This document shows, piece by piece, positions 27,030 to 33,995 of a stretch of 35,545 bases of DNA. The notes under the pieces are model-generated. The model worked only from the letters and a program-made list of their open reading frames with translations, had not been told where the DNA came from and made no database searches. The position numbers were made by a program, and so were the translations under genes. The stretch lies in assembly GCA_013214355.1 (NCBI GenBank), contig JABSSL010000058.1:1-35545 (forward strand). Reading direction: 5' to 3'. The stretch's first letter is position 1. Each line of letters starts with the position of its first letter. The stretch is from Saprospiraceae bacterium. GTDB taxonomy: Bacteria; Bacteroidota; Bacteroidia; Chitinophagales; Saprospiraceae.

Positions 27030-27123
27030 GGCTCCGTAGCTATTGCCTGTCTACCGACAGGTAGAGATAGAGCATCCCGATCACAGATCGGGAAGGTTCT
27101 AGGTTCGAGGATACGGGGAGTGA
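27030..27123 (+). pseudogene. Decayed tRNA-Arg copy with a palindromic insertion in the D-arm
   Basis: It starts with GGCTCCGTAGCT, identical to the real tRNA-Arg 130 bp downstream, and keeps GATAGAGCA, AGGTT and AGGTTCGAG. The D-loop is interrupted by about 20 nt containing CCTGTC-TACC-GACAGG (27046-27061). The anticodon arm reads TCCCGA-TCACAGA-TCGGGA, well paired but different. The T-stem 3' side (GATACGG) and the acceptor 3' side (GGGGAGTGA) no longer pair. It is 94 nt instead of 74 and is unlikely to function as a tRNA. Confidence 0.8.
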
Positions 27124-27159
27124 TTGCAGATCAATTTTTATTCTTTGAAATAGTTTTTT

Positions 27160-27233
27160 GGCTCCGTAGCTTAATTGGATAGAGCACCTGACTACGGATC
27201 AGGAGGTTCCAGGTTCGAGTCCTGGCGGAGTCA
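27160..27233 (+). tRNA. tRNA-Arg (anticodon ACG)
   Basis: A complete cloverleaf: acceptor GGCTCCG/CGGAGTC with discriminator A, D-arm GCTTAATTGGATAGAGC, anticodon stem CCTGA/TCAGG around CTACGGA (anticodon ACG), and T-arm CCAGG-TTCGAGT-CCTGG. CCA is not encoded. A34 would be deaminated to inosine to read CGU/CGC/CGA. Confidence 0.97.
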
Positions 27234-27255
27234 CTATTATAATTAGATTTGTTGG

Positions 27256-27300
27256 ACGCTCCATTCTTAGTTTGATCTAAGGTTGGAGCGTTCGAACGCT
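27256..27300 (+). promoter_or_regulatory. rpmB leader with two mutually exclusive hairpins
   Basis: ACGCTCCATTCTTAG (27256-27270) pairs with CTAAGGTTGGAGCGT (27277-27291) at 13 of 15 positions around the loop TTTGAT. The 3' arm overlaps the perfect palindrome AGCGTTCGAACGCT (27287-27300), which can fold alone as a 5-bp tetraloop hairpin. Only one structure can form at a time. It ends 14 nt before the rpmB ATG, so it is a candidate ribosomal-protein leader or a tRNA-transcript end. The mechanism is inferred. Confidence 0.5.
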
Positions 27301-27314
27301 AAAGCGGCAGTGTT

Positions 27315-27563
27315 ATGTCTAAAGTATGTCAATTGACGGGTAAGCGCCCAATCACGGGAAACAATGTGTCTCACTCTAATCGTAAGACCAAGCGTCGTTT
27401 TGTGCCAAACTTGCACAAGAAGCGTTTCTTTATTCCTGAAACGGGAGAGTGGGTGACTTTGAAAGTATCTTCTTCTGCTATTCGCAACATCAACAAGCTA
27501 GGCATTTATGCATACTTGAAGAAATTGGAGCGCAAGGGAGTTGATACAGGTGTTAAATTATAA
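27315..27563 (+). CDS. rpmB: 50S ribosomal protein bL28
   Basis: An 82-residue basic protein with the L28 signature [20 protein letters not shown] and [12 protein letters not shown], the full length for Bacteroidota. It is a large-subunit component. It heads the conserved cluster with rpmG, DUF4295 and ftsY, 27 nt before rpmG. A structured leader lies just upstream. Confidence 0.98.
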   Translation: MSKVCQLTGKRPITGNNVSHSNRKTKRRFVPNLHKKRFFIPETGEWVTLKVSSSAIRNINKLGIYAYLKKLERKGVDTGVKL

Positions 27564-27590
27564 TTTGATTACTATTTAAGTTTTTATATC

Positions 27591-27779
27591 ATGGCAAAGA
27601 AGAGTAAAGGAAATCGCCAGCAAATCATCTTGGAATGTACCGAACACAAGAAATCTGGTATGCCCGGTACTTCTCGGTATGTGACGCAAAAGAACAGGAA
27701 GAATACGCCTGATAGACTAGAGCTAAAGAAATATAATCCTATACTTAAGCGCGTAACTGTACACAGAGAGATTAAGTAA
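27591..27779 (+). CDS. rpmG: 50S ribosomal protein bL33
   Basis: A 62-residue basic protein ([20 protein letters not shown], then [16 protein letters not shown] and a VTVHREIK end), a normal Bacteroidota bL33. It has only one cysteine, so it is the zinc-free form. It is co-transcribed with rpmB. A hairpin with a T-rich tail begins directly after the stop codon. Confidence 0.98.
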   Translation: MAKKSKGNRQQIILECTEHKKSGMPGTSRYVTQKNRKNTPDRLELKKYNPILKRVTVHREIK

Positions 27780-27820
27780 GATATTGCACTTGCATGATCA
27801 AGTGGATATCCTTATTTTTG
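27780..27820 (+). terminator. Hairpin with T-tail between rpmG and the DUF4295 gene
   Basis: GATAT-tg-CACTTG (27780-27792), loop CATGAT, CAAGTG-g-ATATC (27799-27810), followed by CTTATTTTTG. The stem starts at the base after the rpmG stop. It looks like an intrinsic terminator or partial attenuator that would set the level of DUF4295 and ftsY below rpmB-rpmG. Confidence 0.65.
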
Positions 27821-27858
27821 ACATCCTTACAGCACTTCACGCTTAAAATTCGAATATT

Positions 27859-28032
27859 ATGGCAAAGGTATCAAAGAACGCGAGGGTCGCGCAACGTAAA
27901 GCTAACGCTGGATCAGGTCGTGACTTCGTGAAAGTAGTTCAAAGTGTAAAAAATCCTAAGACTGGAACATACTCCTACAAAGAAGTGATGATCCACAAGG
28001 ATAAAGTGAAAGAATTCTTGGCTAAGAAATAA
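27859..28032 (+). CDS. DUF4295 small basic protein (probable ribosome-associated protein)
   Basis: A 57-residue, strongly basic protein, MAKVSKNARVAQRKANAGSG onward, ending KVKEFLAKK. It is a Bacteroidota-specific family always found after rpmG. From memory, an extra large-subunit protein called bL38 seen in Flavobacterium ribosomes may be this family; I am not certain of that identity. Its composition and position between ribosomal protein genes and ftsY support a ribosomal role. The ATG at 27859 is the only sensible start. Confidence 0.93.
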   Translation: MAKVSKNARVAQRKANAGSGRDFVKVVQSVKNPKTGTYSYKEVMIHKDKVKEFLAKK

Positions 28033-28055
28033 GACCAAGATTAACTTTCAGCCCC

Positions 28056-28090
28056 CAAAGAGGCTTTTCTGACCAAGGAAAGCCTCTTTG
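28056..28090 (+). terminator. Hairpin between DUF4295 and ftsY
   Basis: CAAAGAGGCTTT (28056-28067) and AAAGCCTCTTTG (28079-28090) are perfect 12-bp arms with an 11-nt loop, starting 23 nt after the DUF4295 stop. The following bases (TGCATTTG) are only weakly T-rich, so termination may be partial. Confidence 0.65.
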
Positions 28091-28169
28091 TGCATTTGTA
28101 GATGTTGATATCCTAATCATAAATAGGTTGGAATCAAACCTTCCCACCGCTTTCTAATCCACCATCGCT

Positions 28170-29135
28170 ATGAGCTTTTTTTCCAAGTTTTTCAACAACG
28201 AAAAGAAAGAAGACCTTGATAAAGGCCTTGAAAAAACGAAAACCAGTTTCCTTGGTAAAATCTCCAAGGCCATTGCTGGTAAATCTACCGTAGATGTAGA
28301 TGTCTTAGATGAGTTAGAAAATATATTGGTGTCTTCTGATGTAGGAATTGACACCACTGTAAAGATTATTGAGCGGATCGAAGCACGGGTTGCCCGCGAT
28401 AAATACTTTGCCAGCGAACTACAGAACATCTTAAGAGATGAAATTGTACAGCTGCTGGCTGAAAATAATACCGTAGACCTCGAAGACTATAGCTTACCTA
28501 CTGAGGAGTTTCCTGCGATTATCCTAGTTGTTGGTGTAAATGGGGTAGGTAAGACGACGACTATTGGTAAAATCGCTCACCAGTACAAAAAGCAAGGTAA
28601 AAAAGTCGTATTGGGTGCAGGGGATACCTTCCGTGCAGCAGCAGTAGATCAATTAAAGATTTGGTCAGAAAGAGTGGGCTGTGACTTCTACAGCAAAGGA
28701 ATGAATACGGACCCGGCAGCGGTTGCCTATGAAACGGTAGAATACGCCATCACCAATAAATGTGATGTGGCCATCATCGATACAGCAGGACGCCTCCACA
28801 CCAAGATCAACCTGATGAAGGAGTTGAGTAAAATCAAGCGTTCGATCAGTAAGAAGATGGAAACAGCTCCACACGAAGTGCTATTGGTCCTGGATGCTAC
28901 TACCGGTCAGAATGCCATCGAGCAGGCTAAACACTTTACCGCAGCTACTGAAGTCAGTGCTTTGGCCTTAACCAAATTAGATGGTACGGCTAAAGGCGGT
29001 GTCGCTATTGGGATCTCTGATCAGTTTAAAATCCCGATCAAGTATATTGGTGTAGGCGAGGGTATGGAGCAACTTCAGATCTTCAACAAAAGAGCATTTG
29101 TAGATTCCATCTTTACCGGCACTCCCCAAGAATAG
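28170..29135 (+). CDS. ftsY: Signal recognition particle receptor FtsY
   Basis: A 321-residue SRP GTPase that docks SRP-ribosome complexes at the inner membrane. A short N domain (residues about 15-95) precedes the G domain with G1 GVNGVGKTTTIGKIA (from 122), the insertion-box region GDTFRAAAVDQL, G3 DTAGRLHTK, G4 TKLDGTAKGG and the C-terminal GVGEGMEQLQIF. The long acidic A domain of proteobacterial FtsY is absent, as in other Bacteroidota. It is the last gene of the conserved rpmB cluster, with a strong hairpin after the stop. Confidence 0.98.
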   Translation: MSFFSKFFNNEKKEDLDKGLEKTKTSFLGKISKAIAGKSTVDVDVLDELENILVSSDVGIDTTVKIIERIEARVARDKYFASELQNILRDEIVQLLAENNTVDLEDYSLPTEEFPAIILVVGVNGVGKTTTIGKIAHQYKKQGKKVVLGAGDTFRAAAVDQLKIWSERVGCDFYSKGMNTDPAAVAYETVEYAITNKCDVAIIDTAGRLHTKINLMKELSKIKRSISKKMETAPHEVLLVLDATTGQNAIEQAKHFTAATEVSALALTKLDGTAKGGVAIGISDQFKIPIKYIGVGEGMEQLQIFNKRAFVDSIFTGTPQE

Positions 29136-29146
29136 ATACCCCTATT

Positions 29147-29198
29147 CGTTCCTTGAGCAGAGATATAAACTAACCAGGCTCGCTCAAGGAACGTTCTT
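29147..29198 (+). terminator. Terminator hairpin after ftsY
   Basis: CGTTCCTTGAGC (29147-29158) and GCTCAAGGAACG (29182-29193) are perfect 12-bp arms with a 23-nt loop, followed by TTCTTCTT. It begins 12 nt after the ftsY stop codon. Confidence 0.75.
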
Positions 29199-29792
29199 CT
29201 TAGGCCTTATCCTACCACCTATTGGTCTGTAAAAGACCTACCTTCCTTTCCTTCTCTTCCGATTACTTACCTTTTCCCTTCCCCAAAAATTTCTAATCCC
29301 AGCTAAAATTTCCTCCCTCAGAGCTGTTACTTGTTGAATTTTTCCAGTCTAAAAGACAAATTCCCAGAAACTGGAAAAACAACTACACCTCAATTCTCGC
29401 ATCAATAATCTGAAAATCAATCAGAAATAGATGTGAAGAAAAAAATTAAAAAATTTTACGGGGATGAAAAATAATAAAACTAAGCCAGGAGAAGTTATAC
29501 AAGCTATAAAATGGAATTCTGATTTTATTGGAATTTACCAAATGAGTTTCGGTTCAAATTTTAACCACCTAGATAATTTGAACGCACAGAAACGACAGCA
29601 TCACACCAAAAACTCCAGTCTTAAACATTTTGAACAAGACTCATCCCACAGCTTTCCGTTACTACATGATTCTATACCCGTTACTACCGTAACAGCGTAC
29701 CTGAGCGCGACTATCCGTGCGACAACTGGATGATAACCGACATTTACTGACTGAACTAGTAGACTTGTCACTGACACCCTTTCTTTCATCTA
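29199..29792. other. Gene-poor interval after ftsY
   Basis: This region has a pyrimidine-rich stretch at about 29221-29300 and an inverted repeat TTTTTCCAGT (29339-29348)/ACTGGAAAAA (29370-29379). An open frame at 29464-29733 would give 89 residues (MKNNKTKPGEVIQAIKWNS...), but it shows no domain, no signal and no conserved-looking pattern. I do not call it a gene, though a lineage-specific small protein cannot be excluded. Confidence 0.4.
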
Positions 29793-29975
29793 AGAACATG
29801 TTTAAACTTTCATGATTGAGCGAAAGCGAACAAATTTTGTTCTGAACGAGGCAAAAAATGCAGGCATATTCCGCAACCCCGGAACGGGGCCTGGAAGGTA
29901 CCGCGAGGCTTTTTAACGCTGTACAGGAGAAAATTTGCCGTTTGTAGCCGATTGATGGAATTTTAAACACGTTCT
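29793..29975. mobile_element. 183-bp miniature element with terminal inverted repeats (copy 1)
   Basis: AGAACATGTTTAAA (29793-29806) is inverted at 29962-29975 with one mismatch. The size and ends closely match the second element at 32536-32719 (14-bp ends AGAGTATGTTTAAA). The interior has a 34-codon open frame (29812-29916, MIERKRTNFVLNEAKNAGIF...) and a CCCCGGAACGGGG hairpin. There is no transposase, so a MITE-like non-autonomous repeat is likely. No clear target-site duplication is seen. Confidence 0.55.
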
Positions 29976-30029
29976 AATATCCTTACATCTACTCCTATGC
30001 TCTACGATTACCAAATCAAAAACCTGGTT

Positions 30030-30932
30030 ATGAGAACCTTACTAATGACATTCGCCCTAATCAGTACTTACTCCCTAAGTTATACGCAGGAGCGCCTGAT
30101 CGGTGCCGACTACAACGCTTATTACGATTGGTTCAATAAATATTCTCAGACGACAAAGCAATACGATCAAGGTAGCACATTGTATGTTTTCGGGCATGAT
30201 ATAAAGATCTATGAAGGTCCTTGCGAAGACGCCAAAGTGGTTACGCAGGTTAAGATGGGACAGACTGTCAAGAACCTGGTGGACTACGCTGAAAGTATGC
30301 AAGTACCAGAAGACGAGATAAATGGTTATGGGGATATCTGGTATCAGGTTGGTGGAAGAGATAGCGATGGCAAACGTTTTTCTGGTTACCTCTGGGGAGG
30401 GCACATTGCGAAGGCTTGGGCCTATCATGATTTCACTGGAGATCAGCGGAAAGAACTTGTCATGTTGGGCCTTTCTCCAGCGCCTAAGCGCAATGTGAGT
30501 GACATCAAGGCAGAAATTCGAATTCTTCAGAATGAAAGCCTCCTTTATCAGAAGATAGTACCAGGCTTGTGTGTTTTTGAAGATTGTGGGTCTAATGTAC
30601 TCTTGCGGGTTATCCCTGACGCTCCCGTCCCAGGCAGTTTTATGCTGGAGGCTAGTACCATGACCGTAAGCTGTTTTGCAGGGATTGAAAAAGCATTTTA
30701 CAATTGGGATGGTCAACGATTGAACTTGGCCTACCATGCCGAATACACCACGAAGCATCAGTTTGCCAATCAGCCTTTCCGTTTGGAGGCAGCCAACGGA
30801 TCCGTCCAGATATGTCGTTATAGTCAGGAGGGGAAGAACTTTACGCCAGAATGGAGTTGCCAAGAAATCACACCTGAATCCACCCCTCAGCAGGTGCGTC
30901 CAAAGGCAGCTCCAGTCGCCCGAGCAAGATAA
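30030..30932 (+). CDS. Exported SH3-like domain protein of unknown function
   Basis: A 300-residue protein. I start at the ATG at 30030, which gives a good signal peptide (MRTLLMTFALISTYSLSYTQ); the frame opens 11 codons earlier without signal features. Residues about 50-125 (LYVFGHDIKIYEGPCEDAKV...WYQVGGRDSDGKRFSGYLWGGHIAKA) resemble a bacterial SH3 fold, usually a peptidoglycan or ligand-binding module. The rest (DFTGDQRKELVMLGLSP onward) resembles no family I can name. It stands alone between a miniature element and a hairpin at 30961. Confidence 0.8.
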   Translation: MRTLLMTFALISTYSLSYTQERLIGADYNAYYDWFNKYSQTTKQYDQGSTLYVFGHDIKIYEGPCEDAKVVTQVKMGQTVKNLVDYAESMQVPEDEINGYGDIWYQVGGRDSDGKRFSGYLWGGHIAKAWAYHDFTGDQRKELVMLGLSPAPKRNVSDIKAEIRILQNESLLYQKIVPGLCVFEDCGSNVLLRVIPDAPVPGSFMLEASTMTVSCFAGIEKAFYNWDGQRLNLAYHAEYTTKHQFANQPFRLEAANGSVQICRYSQEGKNFTPEWSCQEITPESTPQQVRPKAAPVARAR

Positions 30933-30960
30933 ACCTTAGAGAAGCTACACTATGAAAAAC

Positions 30961-30993
30961 AAGGGGAAGTCTATCTTACGTAGGCTTCCCCTT
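30961..30993. terminator. Terminator-like hairpin between the SH3-like and CPBP genes
   Basis: AAGGGGAAGTCTA (30961-30973) pairs with TAGGCTTCCCCTT (30981-30993) over 13 bp with one G-T wobble and a 7-nt loop. The plus-strand tail has few T residues. On the minus strand it is followed by GTTTTTC. It probably ends the SH3-like transcript. Confidence 0.6.
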
Positions 30994-31037
30994 CTGCATA
31001 TAGGAGCTCATAAATTATACCTATCTTTACCTAAAAC

Positions 31038-31952
31038 ATGACCACTTCCAACTCGGGACTGACTAAAGCCTGGCGCTTATTGATCCGTCTCTTGGGGTTT
31101 TCACTCACCTTATTGCTCCTTACCGTTCTCTTTTCTTTTGTACTCTTTCAGGTATTTGGAATGTCTGCTCCCTTTGGGGAGGATACGGAAATGACAGATC
31201 TGAATATTAATTCTATGATCTTCTTTTGGACTGCCCTTACCATTGCTACCTTCGTGGCCATCTACCTGTTTTGGATAAAGATCGATAAGGATTCGTGGTT
31301 GCTCATCGGTTTGAAAGATGTGAAGGGCTGGCCTAACTTTTGGTATGGAACGGCCCTGGGGGCGGGCATGGTCAGTACAGGTTATGTGCTCATGCTAATC
31401 TTTGGGGTGGCCACTTTTGAGGCAGGGAACTTCGTTTTCGGTTCCTTCCTAGCTTGGTTGATCTTCTTTTTAATCCAACCCTTCTTTGAGGAATTGCTTT
31501 TCCGCGGCTATGTCCTTCGATTAGTCGAAAGATATTTTAGCACCTGGGCCGCCATTATTATCTCCTCTATCCTTTTTGGGCTAGTACATGCTCCCAACGA
31601 CAATTTTTCCATTATTGGTCTTCTAAGCATTGCTTTGTCCGGCTTATTGATGGGCTGGCTTTTTGTACGCACCAATTCTTTGTGGGCCCCAACCGGTCTA
31701 CACTTTAGCTGGAACTTCTTTCAAGGTGTGATTTATGGATACCCTACCAGTGGGATTAATACTTACGAAATTATGGCCAATCAATATAGTCTACCCGAAT
31801 GGTTATCCGGGGGAGATTTTGGTTTCGAAGGTTCCATATTGGCTGTCCTTCTCCTAGCTGGTGTTTTCTACTGGGACTGGAAAAAAGGGAAAGCAGAAGT
31901 CGCGCTTGCCCAAGAGGGCCTAGCTGATGATTTAACGATGGATGAGTTATAA
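31038..31952 (+). CDS. CPBP-family intramembrane glutamic/metalloprotease
   Basis: A 304-residue polytopic membrane protein with seven or eight hydrophobic segments. The CPBP (Abi/CAAX-like) motifs are intact: E151-E152-x-x-x-R156 in EELLFRGYVLR, H184 in FGLVHAPND, and H222-x-x-x-N226 in LHFSWNFFQG. Such enzymes cleave within membranes. In bacteria they are linked to bacteriocin processing, immunity or membrane stress; no such partner is seen here. The promoter candidate TATCTTTA lies just upstream of the ATG. Confidence 0.93.
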   Translation: MTTSNSGLTKAWRLLIRLLGFSLTLLLLTVLFSFVLFQVFGMSAPFGEDTEMTDLNINSMIFFWTALTIATFVAIYLFWIKIDKDSWLLIGLKDVKGWPNFWYGTALGAGMVSTGYVLMLIFGVATFEAGNFVFGSFLAWLIFFLIQPFFEELLFRGYVLRLVERYFSTWAAIIISSILFGLVHAPNDNFSIIGLLSIALSGLLMGWLFVRTNSLWAPTGLHFSWNFFQGVIYGYPTSGINTYEIMANQYSLPEWLSGGDFGFEGSILAVLLLAGVFYWDWKKGKAEVALAQEGLADDLTMDEL

Positions 31953-32062
31953 GTGGATAAAAAAGTGGAGGCCAACAAAGTCAGTATCGTCCAAAGCGGT
32001 AAAAAATACTTATTAAACTGTTTTTTGCTACTCCTTCCGATTTTCGGCTGGAATCTGTTGTT

Positions 32063-32518
32063 CTACAACTCAATATACATTTTGTTGGTAATCTTCCACT
32101 GCGCATCCATTTTCTGCAAAGACAGGACATCAACATATACCTTATCTCCCACCTCCATTTGAATGGTAGCTATAGCCATTTTGGCTGAGACCACATTAAT
32201 ATTCCAAATCTCCAACTTAGCTGCTGCCAAGACGGCTGCTGGAAGCTTTTCTCTATTACCCCACTTCGGGACGATCTCCTTAAAATATCCATTTTTAAAC
32301 CCCTGTTCACCACTTTCGGTCTGGTAAGGTAGCTTCATGGTTCCATTCTCGGTATCAAAGGCTAATTCAAGGCGAGCCAGATCCCGATGGATATAGCCTT
32401 GAAAATAGTTTTCAACACTGGTCTTCACTTGGGATAAATCGTCAACTTTTTCTTGCGCAAGTCCCGTGTGTATCGACACAATTGTTAAAAGGACTATCAA
32501 ACTGAAGGTAGCTTTCAT
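32063..32518 (-). CDS. Secreted NTF2-like/lumazine-binding-like protein
   Basis: A 151-residue protein with a signal peptide (MKATFSLIVLLTIVSIHTGLAQ). The remainder (QVKTSVENYFQGYIHRDLARLELAFDTENGTM...GDKVYVDVLSLQKMDAQWKITNKMY) matches the putative lumazine-binding/SnoaL-type NTF2-like fold common in Bacteroidota secretomes. No catalytic residues can be assigned. It converges on the CPBP gene. A miniature element lies 17 nt upstream of its start, possibly inside its promoter. Confidence 0.85.
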   Translation of the reverse strand: MKATFSLIVLLTIVSIHTGLAQEKVDDLSQVKTSVENYFQGYIHRDLARLELAFDTENGTMKLPYQTESGEQGFKNGYFKEIVPKWGNREKLPAAVLAAAKLEIWNINVVSAKMAIATIQMEVGDKVYVDVLSLQKMDAQWKITNKMYIEL

Positions 32519-32535
32519 AAGTTTTGAATCAAGTT

Positions 32536-32719
32536 AGAGTATGTTTAAAATTAATCCCTGCCGGCCGGCAGGCGGGCTTTCACTAATTTGAACGCCTCTC
32601 TTTGCCGGGCTTCAGCTAATTTTTGGGCCGTATCTTCCAGATATGCCCCAAAAATGAAGCTTCGCGCGGCTATGAGATCCATTTCATATTACCAGAAAAA
32701 CTAAATTTAAACATACTCT
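32536..32719. mobile_element. 184-bp miniature element with perfect 14-bp terminal inverted repeats (copy 2)
   Basis: AGAGTATGTTTAAA (32536-32549) and TTTAAACATACTCT (32706-32719) are perfect inverted ends. Length and end sequence resemble the element at 29793-29975, although the interiors differ. Inside are the 16-bp palindrome CCTGCCGGCCGGCAGG (32557-32572) and a 43-codon minus-strand open frame. No transposase is encoded. Confidence 0.6.
32551..32682 (-). CDS. 43-residue open frame inside the miniature element
   Basis: The frame reads MDLIAARSFIFGAYLEDTAQ, continues KLAEARQREAFKLVKARLPA and ends GRD. The composition looks protein-like, with a long amphipathic helix, and the last residues are encoded by the CCTGCCGGCCGGCAGG palindrome. 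It could be a captured gene fragment rather than a functional gene. I recognise no family. Confidence 0.3.
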   Translation of the reverse strand: MDLIAARSFIFGAYLEDTAQKLAEARQREAFKLVKARLPAGRD

Positions 32720-32872
32720 TAAATAGATGTGGCAAAGGTAGGTATTTCTGAAGCCATACTCCTCCGTTTCCATTTTTACGCTGTCCATCCTCTCCCATTA
32801 GGCATGATTCTTCTCCTTTGGAACAATAGCTAACATAATGGAACAAATAATGGGTGTTTACTAAAGGCTTGC

Positions 32873-32956
32873 AACAATAGCTACAAGATGTCTGCTGTGC
32901 TTCGCCCACCTTTGTCATGACTTCACCGGTGAAGGATTTCTTAATCCAAATCCTTC
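32873..32956 (+). promoter_or_regulatory. Conserved structured leader of the first aspartic protease gene
   Basis: AACAATAGCTA (32873-32883; a further copy at 32822-32832) is followed 38 nt on by the perfect palindrome CTTCACCGGTGAAG (32921-32934). This overlaps a hairpin GAAGGATTT (32931-32939)/AAATCCTTC (32948-32956) with an 8-nt loop. The hairpin ends 5 nt before the ATG at 32962. The same order and spacing occur before the paralogous gene at 34549, so it is a shared promoter/leader module. Confidence 0.7.
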
Positions 32957-32961
32957 TAATC

Positions 32962-33894
32962 ATGACAAGGTTACTATTTATATCTATTCTATTACTTTCT
33001 ACCGCTGGCCAACTGCTACTTGCACAAGGGCAAGCTATTCCCTTCCAGATGGCAGGGAAATTAATCCTTATCCAAGCAGAGGTTGGAGGCGTAACGGGCA
33101 ATTTCATTGTGGATACAGGGACTAGTCATCTCGTACTAAATGCCAAGTATTTCTCTGGACCCAAAATAGAAAAGGTCTTTAATGGAGTGAATGGGGAGAC
33201 CAATAAATTAGAGGCAGACTACTTTGACGTAAAGATTGGAGACTACAAGTGAAACAACTGCTATGCAGAAATTATGCCGCTAGAGCACTTGGAAAAATTA
33301 AAATTCAGGCAGATCCATGGTTTAATAGGCGGCCGAATGCTGCGAAAATTCAAAGTATTAATCGACTACCGCGCCGCTCATATCCTGCTGGAAAAGCAAG
33401 CTAAGAACTCCTCCTACTCCATCAAGCATTTAGATCCCCCCCATCTTAGTTACAGTTTCCGATACAAAGGAGATACACCTATGATCGAGGCTAATTTGGG
33501 TGGTTATGACTTAAAACTGGCGATTGATACTGGCGCCGAAATCAACCTCTTTGATCAGAAGTTGTACGCTAGCTATCAAACATTTCTGCAGGTAGGTGAT
33601 CGTAGAAAGCTAAGCAGTTTTAGTAAACGTACCCAAAATCACCGATCCAGTAAAATGCGTAAGCTCTCCGTAGATGCCTCTCCACTAGCCCCAATGAACA
33701 CCTTATTTGTCTCCCTTTCTGATTGGAATACTTCCACCGCTGGACCTCGCACAGACGCTATCCTGGGCTTTGAGTTCCTGGTACAGTTTCAAATTGAAAT
33801 CAACTATCGAACGAAAGAGCTTAAGCTCTGGTACCAGCATGACCCCAAAGCTACCGTAGGTACGTCTACTCCTAGAACGGGCCGCTCCAAATAA
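32962..33894 (+). pseudogene. Double-DTG aspartic protease (retropepsin-like), interrupted by an in-frame TGA
   Basis: A 310-codon frame with a signal peptide (MTRLLFISILLLSTAGQLLLAQ) and two aspartic protease half-domains, D51-T-G (NFIVDTGTSH) and D189-T-G (KLAIDTGAEI). Each is followed by a G-rich strand (LIGGRML, ILGFEFL). Codon 97 is TGA (33250-33252), aligned with Trp98 of the paralogue at 34549, so a single TGG-to-TGA change explains it. The following 213 codons remain open and conserved, so the loss is recent, or the stop is read through, or the assembly has an error. Restart at the ATG at 33274 would give only the second half-domain. An in-frame ATG at 32917 would place the leader palindrome inside the coding region. 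Confidence 0.85.
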
Positions 33895-33995
33895 CGCCCT
33901 TGGGGGAGCCACAACGAGTATCGACGCTTAGTTGGCAAGCTATCTCTCCCCTACCGGGCCATTTATTATCTCCAATTACAACTTATCTCCATCCT

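Noticed and set aside
29464-29733. 89-codon open frame after ftsY
   Set aside because: No recognisable domain, low-complexity N/H/S-rich translation and no supporting operon context. It is left as unassigned sequence.
30075-30863. 262-codon open frame antisense to the SH3-like gene
   Set aside because: It lies wholly within a plus-strand gene with a signal peptide and domain pattern. Its translation has no recognisable domain or start signal.
31953-32162. 69-codon frame following the CPBP gene
   Set aside because: Its putative start abuts the CPBP stop codon, but the frame overlaps the end of the convergent NTF2-like gene and shows only a short hydrophobic stretch.
32670-33107. 145-codon minus-strand frame over the miniature element and the protease leader
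   Set aside because: It crosses the TIR, the conserved leader and the start of a clear plus-strand protease gene. Its translation looks random.
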